A stretch of DNA of 64,000 bases from positions 62,001 to 126,000 of the forward strand of contig DATJRY010000019.1 of assembly GCA_035504415.1 (NCBI GenBank), in the 5' to 3' direction. The position numbers and the translations under genes were made by a program. Positions 34,249 through 45,391 of this stretch are shown here, one piece after another (position 1 is the first letter of the stretch; every line of letters begins with the position of its first letter). The stretch is from Candidatus Sulfotelmatobacter sp. Its GTDB lineage: Bacteria > Vulcanimicrobiota > Vulcanimicrobiia > Vulcanimicrobiales > Vulcanimicrobiaceae. The notes under the pieces are model-generated. The model did not search any database. It was not told the DNA's origin and saw only the letters and a program-made list of their open reading frames with translations.

Positions 34249-35907
34249 ATGAGCAAGCTCGACGTCGAACGTGCCAAGGCGCAGAGCCGCGGCCTGCGCG
34301 GCGATATCGCCGAGGAGTTGGCGCGGCCGACGGCACGTTTCGACGAAGAATCCGCCGCGCTGCTGAAGTTTCACGGTAGCTACCAGCAAGAGAACCGCGA
34401 TCGGCGCAAGGCGGCGCGCGCGGGCGAGGCGGAGCGCGCCTACGGCTTCATGGTGCGCGTGCGCGCGAGCGGGGGCCGCGTGCCGGCGCGCTTGTGGTGC
34501 GCGGTCGACGACCTCGCCGACCGGCACGGCGACGGCACGATTCGGGTGACGACGCGCCAAGGACTGCAGCTCTACGGCGTCCCCAAGCACGACCTGCGCG
34601 CGACGATCGGCGAGGTGATCGCGAACCTGGGTACGACGCTGGCGACCTGCGGCGACGTGGTGCGCAACATCGTCGCGCCGCCGTGGCCGTACGCGCACCC
34701 GGCGTATGCGCACGTGCGCGAGATCGCCGCATCGATCGCGCGGGCGACGTTGCCGCGCACCGGCGGGTATCTGGAGATTTGGCAGGACGGCGAGCGCGTC
34801 CACGCCGAGGGAGACGAGGACGACCCGCTCTACGGCGCCGCCTATCTGCCGCGCAAGTTCAAGATCGCGGTGACGGTGCCGGGCGACAACAGCGTCGACC
34901 TCTACACCAACGACCTGGGCATCGTCCCGGTGCTCGACGCCGACGGCGCGACGATCGCCTACGATCTGACCGCGGGCGGCGGCCTCGGGCGCACGCACGG
35001 CAAGACGACGACCTTTCCGCGCCTGGCCGACGAGCTGGCGTCGGTGTCGCCCGAGCGGCTGCTCGACGCGGTGTGCGCGATCGTCGCGGTGCAGCGCGAC
35101 TTCGGCGACCGCACCGACCGGCGCCACGCGCGCCTGAAGTATCTGCTGGCCGAACGCGGCGCGGCGTGGTTCCGCGCCGAAGTCGAGCGGGTGGCGGGCT
35201 TCGCGCTCGGGCCGTGGCTGCCGCTGCCGGCGTGGAACGACGTCGCGCGCTTCGGCTGGCACGCGCAAGGCGACGGGCGCTGGTTCTACGGCCTGCACGT
35301 CGCCAGCGGCCGCGTCGCGGACACCGGCGCGGCGCAGCTCAAGCGCGCGCTGCGCGCGCTGGCCGAGCGCGGCGTCGACCTCGTCGCGACGCCGGGCCAG
35401 CAGCTGCTGCTCGTCGACGTGACGGCCGATCGGCGTGCCGCCGTCGAGGACGTGCTGCGCGCGCACGGCGTGGGCGATCCCGCGGCCGTTTCGCCCGTGC
35501 GCCGGCGTGCGCTGGCGTGCCCCGCGCTGCCGACCTGCGGCCTGGCGCTGGCGGAATCGGAGCGCGTGATGCCCGACGTGTTGAGCGCGATCGAGGACGC
35601 GCTCGCGCGGGCCGGGCTGCCGCGGGAGGCGATCGCGATTCGCATGACCGGCTGCCCCAACGGGTGCGCGCGCCCGTACCTGGCCGAGATCGGGATCGTC
35701 GGGCAGAGCCTCGATCGGTACCAGATCTATCTGGGCGGCACGGCGGCTTCGACGCGGCTGGCGCAACCGTGGCGCGACGGCGTGCGCGCCGCCGAGATCG
35801 CCGCGTCGCTCGCGCCGCTGTTCGTCGCGTTCCGCGGCGAGCGCCGCGACGGCGAGACGTTCGGCGACTGGGCGGCGCGCGCGGTGACGGCGCCGGTTCC
35901 GGCATGA
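34249..35907 (+). CDS. cysI: Assimilatory sulfite reductase hemoprotein (siroheme/4Fe-4S)
   Basis: 552 residues, two ferredoxin-like half-domains each followed by a siroheme domain. The cluster cysteines are in CPALPTCGLA and TGCPNGCARP (C-x5-C ... C-x3-C). Siroheme-binding basic residues occur in IRVTTRQGLQLYGV and RHARLKYL. It reduces sulfite to sulfide with six electrons. Nitrite reductases share the fold, but the partner APS reductase gene, overlapping by ATGA, marks this as sulfur assimilation. GGGGAG (34239-34244) is the ribosome site, just after the attenuator. Confidence 0.9.
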   Translation: MSKLDVERAKAQSRGLRGDIAEELARPTARFDEESAALLKFHGSYQQENRDRRKAARAGEAERAYGFMVRVRASGGRVPARLWCAVDDLADRHGDGTIRVTTRQGLQLYGVPKHDLRATIGEVIANLGTTLATCGDVVRNIVAPPWPYAHPAYAHVREIAASIARATLPRTGGYLEIWQDGERVHAEGDEDDPLYGAAYLPRKFKIAVTVPGDNSVDLYTNDLGIVPVLDADGATIAYDLTAGGGLGRTHGKTTTFPRLADELASVSPERLLDAVCAIVAVQRDFGDRTDRRHARLKYLLAERGAAWFRAEVERVAGFALGPWLPLPAWNDVARFGWHAQGDGRWFYGLHVASGRVADTGAAQLKRALRALAERGVDLVATPGQQLLLVDVTADRRAAVEDVLRAHGVGDPAAVSPVRRRALACPALPTCGLALAESERVMPDVLSAIEDALARAGLPREAIAIRMTGCPNGCARPYLAEIGIVGQSLDRYQIYLGGTAASTRLAQPWRDGVRAAEIAASLAPLFVAFRGERRDGETFGDWAARAVTAPVPA

Positions 35908-36614
35908 CGCCGGCCGCACGCGCGCGCGCGCTGGTGGCGCGGACGCTGGCCGCCCACCCGGGGCGCGTCGCGCTCGCGTGCTCGTTCGGTGGGCCGGCCG
36001 GGATGGTGCTGCTCGACCTCGTCGCGCGGCTCGACCGCAGCGTGCCGGTCTACTATCTCGACACCGGCCTCTTGTTCCCCGAGACCTACGAGCTGGTCGA
36101 ACGTGCGTCGCGGCGCTACGGCATCGTGCCGCAGGCGGTGCGGCCGCGGCTCTCGCTCGGTGCGCAGGCCGCCCTGCACGGCCAAGCGCTGTGGGAGCGC
36201 GATCCCGACCGCTGCTGCGCCCTGCGCAAAGTCGAACCGAACCGTGCCTTCGTCGCGGGCTACGCGGCGTGGCTGACCGGGATTCGGCGCGCGCAGACCG
36301 TGCAGCGCGCCGACGTCGTGCCGGTCGCCGACGAGGACGGTGTGCGAAAGATCAGCCCGCTGCACGATTGGAGCGACGCCGAGGTGTGGGCGTACGTCAA
36401 CGCGCACGACGTGCCGGTCAACGCGCTGCACGCCGACGGCTACCCGAGCATCGGCTGCGTGCCGTGCACGCAGCGGCCGCTCGACCCCGCCGATCCCCGC
36501 TCGGGGCGCTGGGCCGGCTTCGGCAAGACCGAGTGCGGGCTGCACCTGCCGCCGGCGGCGGCCGCACCGGCGGGAGAAGCCGTCAGTGCGAGCGCGGCGG
36601 GGGCGGCGAGCTGA
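35904..36614 (+). CDS. cysH: Phosphoadenylyl-/adenylyl-sulfate reductase, iron-sulfur type
   Basis: 236 residues. PP-loop start (RVALACSFGGPAGMVLLDL, a variant of SxSGG), YYLDTGLLFPETY, RCCALRKVEP, SIGCVPCTQRP and KTECGLH. The two cysteine pairs are those that bind a 4Fe-4S cluster in APS reductases, and ECGLH carries the catalytic cysteine. It converts APS to sulfite, which CysI then reduces. The C-terminal 25 residues are low-complexity Ala. Co-transcribed with cysI under the same leader. ATP sulfurylase genes are not in the window. Confidence 0.9.
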   Translation: MTPAARARALVARTLAAHPGRVALACSFGGPAGMVLLDLVARLDRSVPVYYLDTGLLFPETYELVERASRRYGIVPQAVRPRLSLGAQAALHGQALWERDPDRCCALRKVEPNRAFVAGYAAWLTGIRRAQTVQRADVVPVADEDGVRKISPLHDWSDAEVWAYVNAHDVPVNALHADGYPSIGCVPCTQRPLDPADPRSGRWAGFGKTECGLHLPPAAAAPAGEAVSASAAGAAS

Positions 36615-37200
36615 CGGCCGGGACGACGATCGTGTTGGCCGGATCGTTCCAGCCGGTGAAGGCCTCGCTGATGAAGCCGTTGGCGCAGGTACGCGGCAAG
36701 TACGTCGCCTTGTCGTAGGTGCAGGTCATCGCCGCCTGGATCGATTGCGGCGTCGTGCCGACCGGCGGTGCGAGCGTGATCTGGTAGACGCCCAGGACCT
36801 TGCCGTCCTCGGTCCGGTCGGGCAGCGCGCGGATGTGCGTGGCGTCGAGCATGCTCTGCACCATGCCCGGGTCGGACGAGGCGTCGGGAGCGAGATCGTG
36901 GACGCTCCACGCGCCGCCGTTCATGCGCGTGTAGACCTTGCCGTCGGCCGAGATCGACTCGCTGACGACCGTCCCGCCGGCCATGATCAGCCGCATCCGC
37001 TTCGTCGGCACCTCGACGGTCATCGTTCCGGCCACCCCGCTGCCGGTCGGACCGCTCATCTCGAGCCGGAACGACTGCACTTTGGCCAGCGCCCCCACGA
37101 TGCGCGCGCCCAGACCCGAGGGATCGTTGGCCGGCGCGGTCGCCGCGCGGGCCGCTTCCGGACCGGCCGCGAGCGCGCTCGCGGCAGCGAGGGCGGCCAC
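36583..37200 (-). CDS. Secreted LolA/LppX-like protein
   Basis: About 205 residues from the GTG at 37200. It opens with a hydrophobic, alanine-rich export signal (AALAAASALAAGPEAARAA). The mature part (VQSFRLEMSGPTGSGVAGTMTVEVPTKRMRLIMAGGTVVSESISADGKVYTRMNGGAWSVHD) resembles the half-barrel of lipoprotein carriers such as LolA or LppX. No lipobox is seen, though an upstream start cannot be ruled out. It overlaps the end of cysH on the other strand by 32 bases and diverges from the flavin oxidoreductase. Function unknown. Confidence 0.6.
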   Translation of the reverse strand: MAALAAASALAAGPEAARAATAPANDPSGLGARIVGALAKVQSFRLEMSGPTGSGVAGTMTVEVPTKRMRLIMAGGTVVSESISADGKVYTRMNGGAWSVHDLAPDASSDPGMVQSMLDATHIRALPDRTEDGKVLGVYQITLAPPVGTTPQSIQAAMTCTYDKATYLPRTCANGFISEAFTGWNDPANTIVVPAVSSPPPPRSH

Positions 37201-37236
37201 GAAACCGAGCCCGCGTCGGCGCGAGTCACAGCGGGC

Positions 37237-38340
37237 ATGTCCGCGCTGTTCGACCCCTACCAGACGCGCGAGGTTCGCGTGCGCAATCGGATCGTCGTCT
37301 CGCCGATGTGCGAGTACTCGTCGACCGACGGTTTCGCCAACGACTGGCACCTCGTGCACCTGGGGAGCCGGGCGGTCGGCGGTGCGGGCCTGGTGCTCAC
37401 CGAGGCGATCGCGGTGACGGCCGACGGGCGTATCTCGCCGCAGGACCTGGGAATTTGGCAGGACGCGCACGTCGAGAACCTTGCCCGGATCGCCCGCTTT
37501 TGCAACGAGCAGGGCGCTGTATGGGGGACACAGTTGGCCCACGCGGGCCGTAAGGGCTCGACCCTGCGCCCGTGGGAGGGGAACGGTGCGGTGCCGCCGG
37601 CCGACGGGGGCTGGACCCCGGTGGGCCCCACCGACGCGCCGTTCTCGCCGACCTATCCGATCCCGCACGCGCTCGACGAGAGTGAGATCGCGGAGATCAT
37701 CGCGGCGTTCGTCGCGGCCGCCCAGCGCACGCTGGCCGCCGGTGGCCAGGTCATCGAGCTGCACGCCGCCCACGGCTACCTGGTCCATCAGTTCCTCTCG
37801 CCGCTGGTCAACACGCGCACCGACCGCTGGGGCGGCTCGTTCGAGAACCGCACCCGGCTGGTCCGCGAGATCGCGCGCGCGGTGCGGACCGTCTGGCCCG
37901 AGCGCTTTCCGTTGTTCGTGCGCGTCTCCGCCACCGATTGGGTCGCGGGCGGCTGGGACGTCGAACAGACGATCGAGCTGGCGCGCGCCCTGCGCGGCGA
38001 GGCGGTCGACCTGATCGACGTCAGCTCGGGCGGCGCGGTTCCGGTCGCGCCCGACGCGATTCCGGTCGGGCCGCTGTACCAGACGCCGTTCGCGCAGCGC
38101 GTCCGGCACGAAGCGGGCATCGCGACCGGTACGGTCGGCATGATCGTCGAGCCGGCCGACGCCGACGCGATCGTCGCCGACGGTCGCGCCGACCTCGTGT
38201 TCCTGGCGCGCGAGCTGCTGCGCGATCCGTACTGGCCGTTGTTCGCCGCGCGCGCGCTGGGGACCGAAGTAAACTGGCCGCCGCAGTACCAGCGCGCACG
38301 TGGAGATCGTGCAAAGATGCGGGTGCCGTCGACCGTCTAG
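37237..38340 (+). CDS. Old Yellow Enzyme-family NADH:flavin oxidoreductase
   Basis: 367 residues, FMN TIM barrel of the YqjM/xenobiotic reductase class: RNRIVVSPMCEYSS, GLVLTEAIAV, GTQLAHAGRKGS, the substrate histidines in IELHAAHGYLVHQFLSP, NTRTDRWGGSFENRTRL, and FLARELLRDPYWP. It reduces activated C=C bonds of enals, enones or nitro compounds with NAD(P)H. Physiological substrate unknown. ATG at 37237. The two-component regulator gene starts 14 bases after its stop, so they may share a transcript. Confidence 0.9.
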   Translation: MSALFDPYQTREVRVRNRIVVSPMCEYSSTDGFANDWHLVHLGSRAVGGAGLVLTEAIAVTADGRISPQDLGIWQDAHVENLARIARFCNEQGAVWGTQLAHAGRKGSTLRPWEGNGAVPPADGGWTPVGPTDAPFSPTYPIPHALDESEIAEIIAAFVAAAQRTLAAGGQVIELHAAHGYLVHQFLSPLVNTRTDRWGGSFENRTRLVREIARAVRTVWPERFPLFVRVSATDWVAGGWDVEQTIELARALRGEAVDLIDVSSGGAVPVAPDAIPVGPLYQTPFAQRVRHEAGIATGTVGMIVEPADADAIVADGRADLVFLARELLRDPYWPLFAARALGTEVNWPPQYQRARGDRAKMRVPSTV

Positions 38341-38354
38341 CGGAAAAACAACGC

Positions 38355-39029
38355 GTGCGGATTCTGATCGTAGAGGATGACGAGCGCATCGCCGGTCCGG
38401 TCGCGGACGATCTGCGGCGCCAACGGCACGTCGTCGACGTGGCCGACGACGGGCGCAGCGGCCTGGACTTCGCGCGGTCGGGCGCGTACGACCTCATGCT
38501 GCTCGACATCATGGTCCCGGGGACCGACGGCTTGACGATTTGTCGACGATTGCGCGAAGGCGGGGATCACGCCATGATCCTGATGATCACCGCGCGCGAC
38601 GGCGTCGAAGACAAGGTGGCCGCGCTCGACGCCGGCGCCGACGACTATCTGGTCAAGCCGTTCGACCTGGCCGAGCTCTCGGCGCGCGTACGGGCGGTCT
38701 CGCGGCGCTCGCGTGAAGCGCGCCCGCTGCTGCTGCAGCACGGCGACCTGACCATCGACCAGCGCGCCGCGCGCGTCTCGTACGGCGGCAAGACGATCCC
38801 GCTCACGCGCACCGAGTACGCGATCCTCGAGACGCTGATGCGCAACACGCGACAGATCTTCACCCGCGCCATGCTGCACGAGCGAGTGACGACGTTCGAG
38901 AACGGCGGCGGTCCCGAGTCGATCAAGACGCACGTCGCCAACCTGCGGCGGCGTCTGCGTGAAGCCGGCTGCCCACACGATCCGATCGAAACGGTATACG
39001 GGAGCGGCTACCGGCTCGCCGACCCGTGA
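38355..39029 (+). CDS. OmpR/PhoB-family response regulator
   Basis: 224 residues. Receiver domain with VEDDERI, the phosphoryl-accepting Asp in LMLLDIMVPG, Thr in ITARDG and Lys in YLVKPFD. Then a winged-helix DNA-binding domain (LTRTEYAILETLMRN, IKTHVANLRRRL, ETVYGSGYRLA). GTG start at 38355. It overlaps the kinase gene by four bases, the usual co-translation of a pair. Confidence 0.92.
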   Translation: MRILIVEDDERIAGPVADDLRRQRHVVDVADDGRSGLDFARSGAYDLMLLDIMVPGTDGLTICRRLREGGDHAMILMITARDGVEDKVAALDAGADDYLVKPFDLAELSARVRAVSRRSREARPLLLQHGDLTIDQRAARVSYGGKTIPLTRTEYAILETLMRNTRQIFTRAMLHERVTTFENGGGPESIKTHVANLRRRLREAGCPHDPIETVYGSGYRLADP

Positions 39030-40294
39030 ACGTCGTGCGGGCGGCGGTCCCGCGCCCGCTCGAACGACGCCTGCTGATCGCGTACCTGGGCGCATTCGCG
39101 GTCGTCATCGCACTTTTCGCGCTTGCGCTGCGCTTCGTCTTCTTCGAGACGCTGCAGACGCAGATCACGGCCCGGCTCGACACGCTGGCGCGCGCCGGGA
39201 CCGCATCGGTCACCTTCACGCCGCACGGCTTCATCGTCGACCAGGAGAGCTTGGGCGGCTTCTCGGTCGTGCCGCGCACCGAAGGGCTGCAATGGTATGA
39301 CGAAACCGAGCACCTCGTCGCGACGCGTGGTCTGGTGCCGCCAGGACCGCTGGCACCGACCGAAGGCCGAGAGACGTTCCACATCGCCGGCGGCACGCTC
39401 GACACGTACACGGTCGAGCTCGAAGTGCCCGGCACCGGCCGCTCTCGCGGCTGGGTGCGCGCGAGCGAGTCGGAAGATACGCTGACGGCCTCGAGCAAAG
39501 CGCTCGACATCGCGATCGCGTCCGGTGCGCTGTTGGCGATCATCGTCGGCGCGTACGGCGGATCGCGCTTGGCGCGCGTCGCCGTCGAACGCGACGAAGC
39601 CAGCATGAGCCGGTTGCGCGAGTTCACCGCCGACGCCGCGCACGAGCTGCGCGCGCCGGTCTCCGCACTGGCCGGCACGGCCGACGTTGCGTTGCGCGAA
39701 GAGCCCGATCTGCCGCTGCGCACGCAGCGCCGGCTGCACGCGATCCACGAGATCGCCGACGACATGCGGCGCTTGGTCGACGACTTGCTGATCTTGGCGC
39801 GCGCGACGCAGTCGCTCGAGCGCGAGATCTTCGTCATCGATCTGCGCGACATGCTCGATCGATTGCAAGGCCGGTTCACCAAGCCGGCGCGCGAGCGCGA
39901 CATCGCCTTTCGCATCGCGCCGAGCGATCCGATGCGCATCTACGGCAACCCCGATCAGATCGAGCGCATCGTCGCGAACTTGGTCGACAACGCGATCAAG
40001 TATACCGAGCGGGGCGGCAGCGTCGCGATCGCCTGCGCGAGCGACGAGACGCGTTTGTGGATCACTGTGCGCGACTCCGGAATCGGGATCGCGCCCGAGC
40101 ACCGCGAGCGCGTCTTCGACCGCTTCTGGCGGGCCGATCCGGCCCGCGCGAGCGAGTCTGGGACCGGGCTGGGACTGGCGATCGCGCGAGCGCTCGCACG
40201 CAGGCACGGTGGAGACATCGCGGTAGTGAGCGAGCTGGGACGCGGCAGCACGTTCACGCTGACGTTGCCGCGCCGCCCGCCCGCGTTGTCTTGA
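39026..40294 (+). CDS. Sensor histidine kinase
   Basis: 422 residues. Helices at about 15-37 and 165-185 enclose a periplasmic sensor of ~120 residues. Then H-box FTADAAHELRAPVSAL, N-box NLVDNAIKYTE, G1 DSGIGI, F-box FDRFWRADPAR and G2 GTGLGLAIA. There is no obvious HAMP domain. Starts with GTG inside the regulator's stop. Signal and target genes cannot be deduced; the neighbouring oxidoreductase may be a target. Confidence 0.92.
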   Translation: MNVVRAAVPRPLERRLLIAYLGAFAVVIALFALALRFVFFETLQTQITARLDTLARAGTASVTFTPHGFIVDQESLGGFSVVPRTEGLQWYDETEHLVATRGLVPPGPLAPTEGRETFHIAGGTLDTYTVELEVPGTGRSRGWVRASESEDTLTASSKALDIAIASGALLAIIVGAYGGSRLARVAVERDEASMSRLREFTADAAHELRAPVSALAGTADVALREEPDLPLRTQRRLHAIHEIADDMRRLVDDLLILARATQSLEREIFVIDLRDMLDRLQGRFTKPARERDIAFRIAPSDPMRIYGNPDQIERIVANLVDNAIKYTERGGSVAIACASDETRLWITVRDSGIGIAPEHRERVFDRFWRADPARASESGTGLGLAIARALARRHGGDIAVVSELGRGSTFTLTLPRRPPALS

Positions 40295-40320
40295 CGATTT
40301 CCTGACTGGGACGCGCGAAA

Positions 40321-40515
40321 ATGGCGCAAATGACGCCCCAACCTACCGTCGTCGAAGTCAAGTCGCTCATCGACCAACTCTCGCGCACCGAGCGCACCGA
40401 GCTCACCCACTGGTTGCTCCAGCGCTACATCGCCGGCGGTTCGACCGACGCCGAGCGCGAGCAGGCGGCGCGGGCCGAAACCGCGGGCGCCGGAAGCAGT
40501 CCGCACCGCGACTGA
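40321..40515 (+). CDS. Small hypothetical protein
   Basis: 64 residues, charged and probably helical (VVEVKSLIDQLSRTERTELTHWLLQRYIAG), with a disordered acidic/Ala tail. No known domain. ATG 26 bases after the kinase gene and a strong hairpin 27 bases after its stop, so it may be the last gene of the two-component operon. Coding status rests on position and amino-acid pattern only. Confidence 0.5.
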   Translation: MAQMTPQPTVVEVKSLIDQLSRTERTELTHWLLQRYIAGGSTDAEREQAARAETAGAGSSPHRD

Positions 40516-40542
40516 CGCGCTCGTTCGTCCCGGCGTGTACCA

Positions 40543-40572
40543 CGAGCCCCGTTCCGCGCGGAACGGGGCTCG
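40543..40572. terminator. Perfect 13-bp hairpin before the cox operon
   Basis: CGAGCCCCGTTCC (40543-40555) pairs with GGAACGGGGCTCG (40560-40572) around GCGC, followed on the plus strand by TCGCTTCT. It probably ends the two-component operon and insulates coxM (start 40652). Confidence 0.65.
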
Positions 40573-40651
40573 TCGCTTCTCCGGCAGCGGAAGGCTTCTC
40601 GGGCGCCGCGCGGTATCGCTTGCTCGTGGGCCCTGCCCGGGGGAGAGAGGC

Positions 40652-41533
40652 ATGATCCCAGCCGCTTTCGAGTACCGCCGCGCGGACTCGGTTCCCGCAG
40701 CACTTTCGGCCTTGGCCGAGCTCGGCGACGACGCCCGCGTTCTGGCGGGCGGCCAGAGTCTGATTCCGGCGATGCGCTACCGGTTCGCGCGGCCGGCGGC
40801 GCTGATCGACATCAATCCGATCGCCGCGCTCGAGTTCGTGCGCGACAACGAGGACGGCTTGGTGCTCGGCGCGCTCTTGCGCGACGCCGCGCTCGAGCGC
40901 GCGCCCGGTCTGCGCAGCCGCTACCCGCTGTTGGCCGACGTCTCCCGCGTGGTCGCCGACCCGGTCGTACGCCAGATGGGGACGATCGTCGGCAGCTTGT
41001 GCCACAACGACCCCTCGGGTGATTGGCCGGTCGCGGCGCTCGCGGCGCGTGCGTCGGTCGCGGTGAGCTCGAGGGCGGGCGCGCGCGTCGTGCCGATCGA
41101 CGAGTTCCTGGTCGACACGTTTGCGACCGCGGTCGCCGCGGGCGAGATGGCGACCGAGGTACGCTTTCCGGCATCGGGCGATCGCACCGCGGGCTCGTAC
41201 CAGAAGATCGAACGCAAGGTCGGCGACTTCGCCACCGCGTCGGCCGCGGTGCAGCTGCGGCTGACCGCCGACGGGACGATCGCCGAGGCCGGCGTCGCGA
41301 TCGGCGCGGCCGGACCCACGGCCTTGCGCGTCGGCGCGGCCGAGGCGCTGCTGCGCGGCGCCGCGCCGACCCTGGACGCGATTCGCGCGGCCGCCGCGGA
41401 AGCCGAGAAATTGGCCGATCCGGTCGCCGACCAGCGCGGCTCGATCCGCTACAAGAAGGCGATGGCGGGCGTCTTGGTCGCCCGCGCGCTGACCGTCGCG
41501 CTCGAACGGCTCGGCGTGGGAGGGCTGCGATGA
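40652..41533 (+). CDS. coxM: CO dehydrogenase medium (FAD) subunit
   Basis: 293 residues. FAD-binding motifs are the AGGQSL loop (residues 32-37) and [16 protein letters not shown] (the TIGG-type region), then [20 protein letters not shown] and a CODH flavoprotein C-terminal domain. It passes electrons from the small subunit's iron-sulfur clusters to the quinone pool or other acceptors. GGGAGAGAGG is the ribosome site. It heads a tight coxMSL operon, overlapping coxS by ATGA. Confidence 0.92.
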   Translation: MIPAAFEYRRADSVPAALSALAELGDDARVLAGGQSLIPAMRYRFARPAALIDINPIAALEFVRDNEDGLVLGALLRDAALERAPGLRSRYPLLADVSRVVADPVVRQMGTIVGSLCHNDPSGDWPVAALAARASVAVSSRAGARVVPIDEFLVDTFATAVAAGEMATEVRFPASGDRTAGSYQKIERKVGDFATASAAVQLRLTADGTIAEAGVAIGAAGPTALRVGAAEALLRGAAPTLDAIRAAAAEAEKLADPVADQRGSIRYKKAMAGVLVARALTVALERLGVGGLR

Positions 41534-42012
41534 CGATCTCGGTGACGGTCAACGGCACGCGCTACGAGCGCGACGTCGAGCCGCGCACGCTGCTGGCGTA
41601 CTTCTTGCGCGAGACGCTCGGCCTGACGGGGACGCACGTGGGCTGCGATTCGTCGAGCTGCGGCGTGTGCACGGTCGTGCTCGACGGCGAGAAAGCGGTC
41701 AAGTCGTGCACGATGTTCGCCGTGCAGGCCGACGGCCACGACGTCATGACGGTCGAAGGGCTGGCGCAGGGCGGCAAGCTGCACCCGCTGCAGCAAGCGT
41801 TCTGGGATTGTCACGGTCTGCAGTGCGGCTATTGCACGCCGGGGATGCTGATGACCTCGTACGCGTTTCTCGCGCGCAACCCCGACCCGAGCGATGCGGA
41901 GATCCGCGAAGGTATCTCCGGTAACCTGTGCCGCTGCACCGGGTATCAGAACATCGTCGAAGCCGTCCACCAGGCTGCCGCCGCGCGAAGCGGCGAGCCG
42001 GTGAGCGCGTAG
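41530..42012 (+). CDS. coxS: CO dehydrogenase small (2Fe-2S) subunit
   Basis: 160 residues with two [2Fe-2S] domains: the plant-ferredoxin type [16 protein letters not shown] plus a later Cys (SCTMFA), and the helical type [11 protein letters not shown] ... [16 protein letters not shown]. It relays electrons from the Mo-Cu site of CoxL to FAD in CoxM. ATG at 41530; coxL follows after 10 bases. Confidence 0.95.
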   Translation: MTISVTVNGTRYERDVEPRTLLAYFLRETLGLTGTHVGCDSSSCGVCTVVLDGEKAVKSCTMFAVQADGHDVMTVEGLAQGGKLHPLQQAFWDCHGLQCGYCTPGMLMTSYAFLARNPDPSDAEIREGISGNLCRCTGYQNIVEAVHQAAAARSGEPVSA

Positions 42013-42022
42013 GAGCGAAGCG

Positions 42023-44377
<2,355 letters not shown>

Positions 44378-44395
44378 GGAGTCGCTGAGGGGCCG

Positions 44396-45391
44396 ATGGC
44401 GTTCTTCGCCCGGCTCGCCGAGCTCGAGCGCGCGCACGTCGCCTTCGCGATCGCGACCGTCGTCGGCCGGCGCGCGCCGGTCAGCGCGCACCTGGGCGAT
44501 CGCGCGTTGGTGCTGGCCGACGGGACGATGCACGGCTTCGTCGGCGGCTCGTGCTCGCGCGACCTGGTGCGGCGCGAGGCGCTGCGGGCGATTCGCGACG
44601 GGCGGCCGCGGCTGGTGCGCATCGTGCCCGACGAAGACGAGTTCGCCGGCGCCGGCGTGGAGGAACGCGAGGTCTCGGTGGTGCGCATGGGGTGCGCCTC
44701 CGAGGGGGCCGTCGAGGTCTTCGTCGAGCCGCACGTCCCGCTACGCGCGCTGGTCGTCGTCGGCGACGGTCCCGTCGCCGACGCCTTGTCGCGCTTGGCC
44801 GTGCAGGTGCGCTACGACGTGCTGCGCGTGGTGGCCGCCGACGAGTACGACGACCTCGACGCGACGCCGGGGGTGCGCGCGGTGCGGCTGGGCGATCTGG
44901 CCGACGAGCTGGCGCGCCGGGGCGCGAGCGCCTGCGCGCGGCTGACCGCCGTCGTCGCCTCGCAGGGCCACTACGACGAAGAGGCGCTGGCGACGCTGTT
45001 GGCCGTCGATCCGGCCTTCGTCGGCTTGTTGGCGAGCCGCAAGCGCGCGGCGTCCGTCGGCGCGTCGCTCGCGCTGCGCGGCGTGGCGCCCGACCGCGTG
45101 GCGCGCGTCCAGGCGCCGGTCGGTCTCGACCTGGGCGCGCGCAGCGCCGGCGACGTCGCGATCGCGATCCTCGCGCAACTGGTCGGCGTCGACCCGGGCG
45201 ACGCGCCCGGCTACGAGGCGGCGTGCGCGCCCGCGCTGCGCGATCCCGTCTGCGGGATGGAGGTGGCGTTCGACGACCGGCACCCGCGCCACGAGCACGC
45301 CGGTCAGGTCTACGCGTTCTGCTGCGAGGGTTGCCGCACGGCGTTCGCCGCCGAGCCGGAGGCGTATCTCGTCGCCGGCGGCGCGACGTGA
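44396..45391 (+). CDS. coxF: XdhC/CoxF-type maturation factor fused to a YHS domain
   Basis: 331 residues. The N-terminal XdhC/CoxI domain (ATVVGRRAPVSAHLGDRALVLADGTMHGFVGGSC) and the Rossmann XdhC_C domain (ALVVVGDGPVADALSRLA, PAFVGLLASRKRAASVG) match CoxF/XdhC proteins that equip molybdenum hydroxylases with cofactor. Residues 283-330 are a YHS metal-binding domain: DPVCGM (Cys286) and YAFCCEGC (Cys309, Cys310, Cys313). In Oligotropha, CoxE and CoxF are linked to inserting copper into CO dehydrogenase; an attached metal-binding module fits that. Ends overlapping coxD (GTGA). Confidence 0.85.
   Translation: MAFFARLAELERAHVAFAIATVVGRRAPVSAHLGDRALVLADGTMHGFVGGSCSRDLVRREALRAIRDGRPRLVRIVPDEDEFAGAGVEEREVSVVRMGCASEGAVEVFVEPHVPLRALVVVGDGPVADALSRLAVQVRYDVLRVVAADEYDDLDATPGVRAVRLGDLADELARRGASACARLTAVVASQGHYDEEALATLLAVDPAFVGLLASRKRAASVGASLALRGVAPDRVARVQAPVGLDLGARSAGDVAIAILAQLVGVDPGDAPGYEAACAPALRDPVCGMEVAFDDRHPRHEHAGQVYAFCCEGCRTAFAAEPEAYLVAGGAT

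Noticed and set aside
37056-37238. Minus-strand frame starting at an ATG near 37238 as the start of the LolA-like gene
   Set aside because: That ATG is in a different frame and gives an Arg-rich product; the frame with homology starts at the GTG at 37200.
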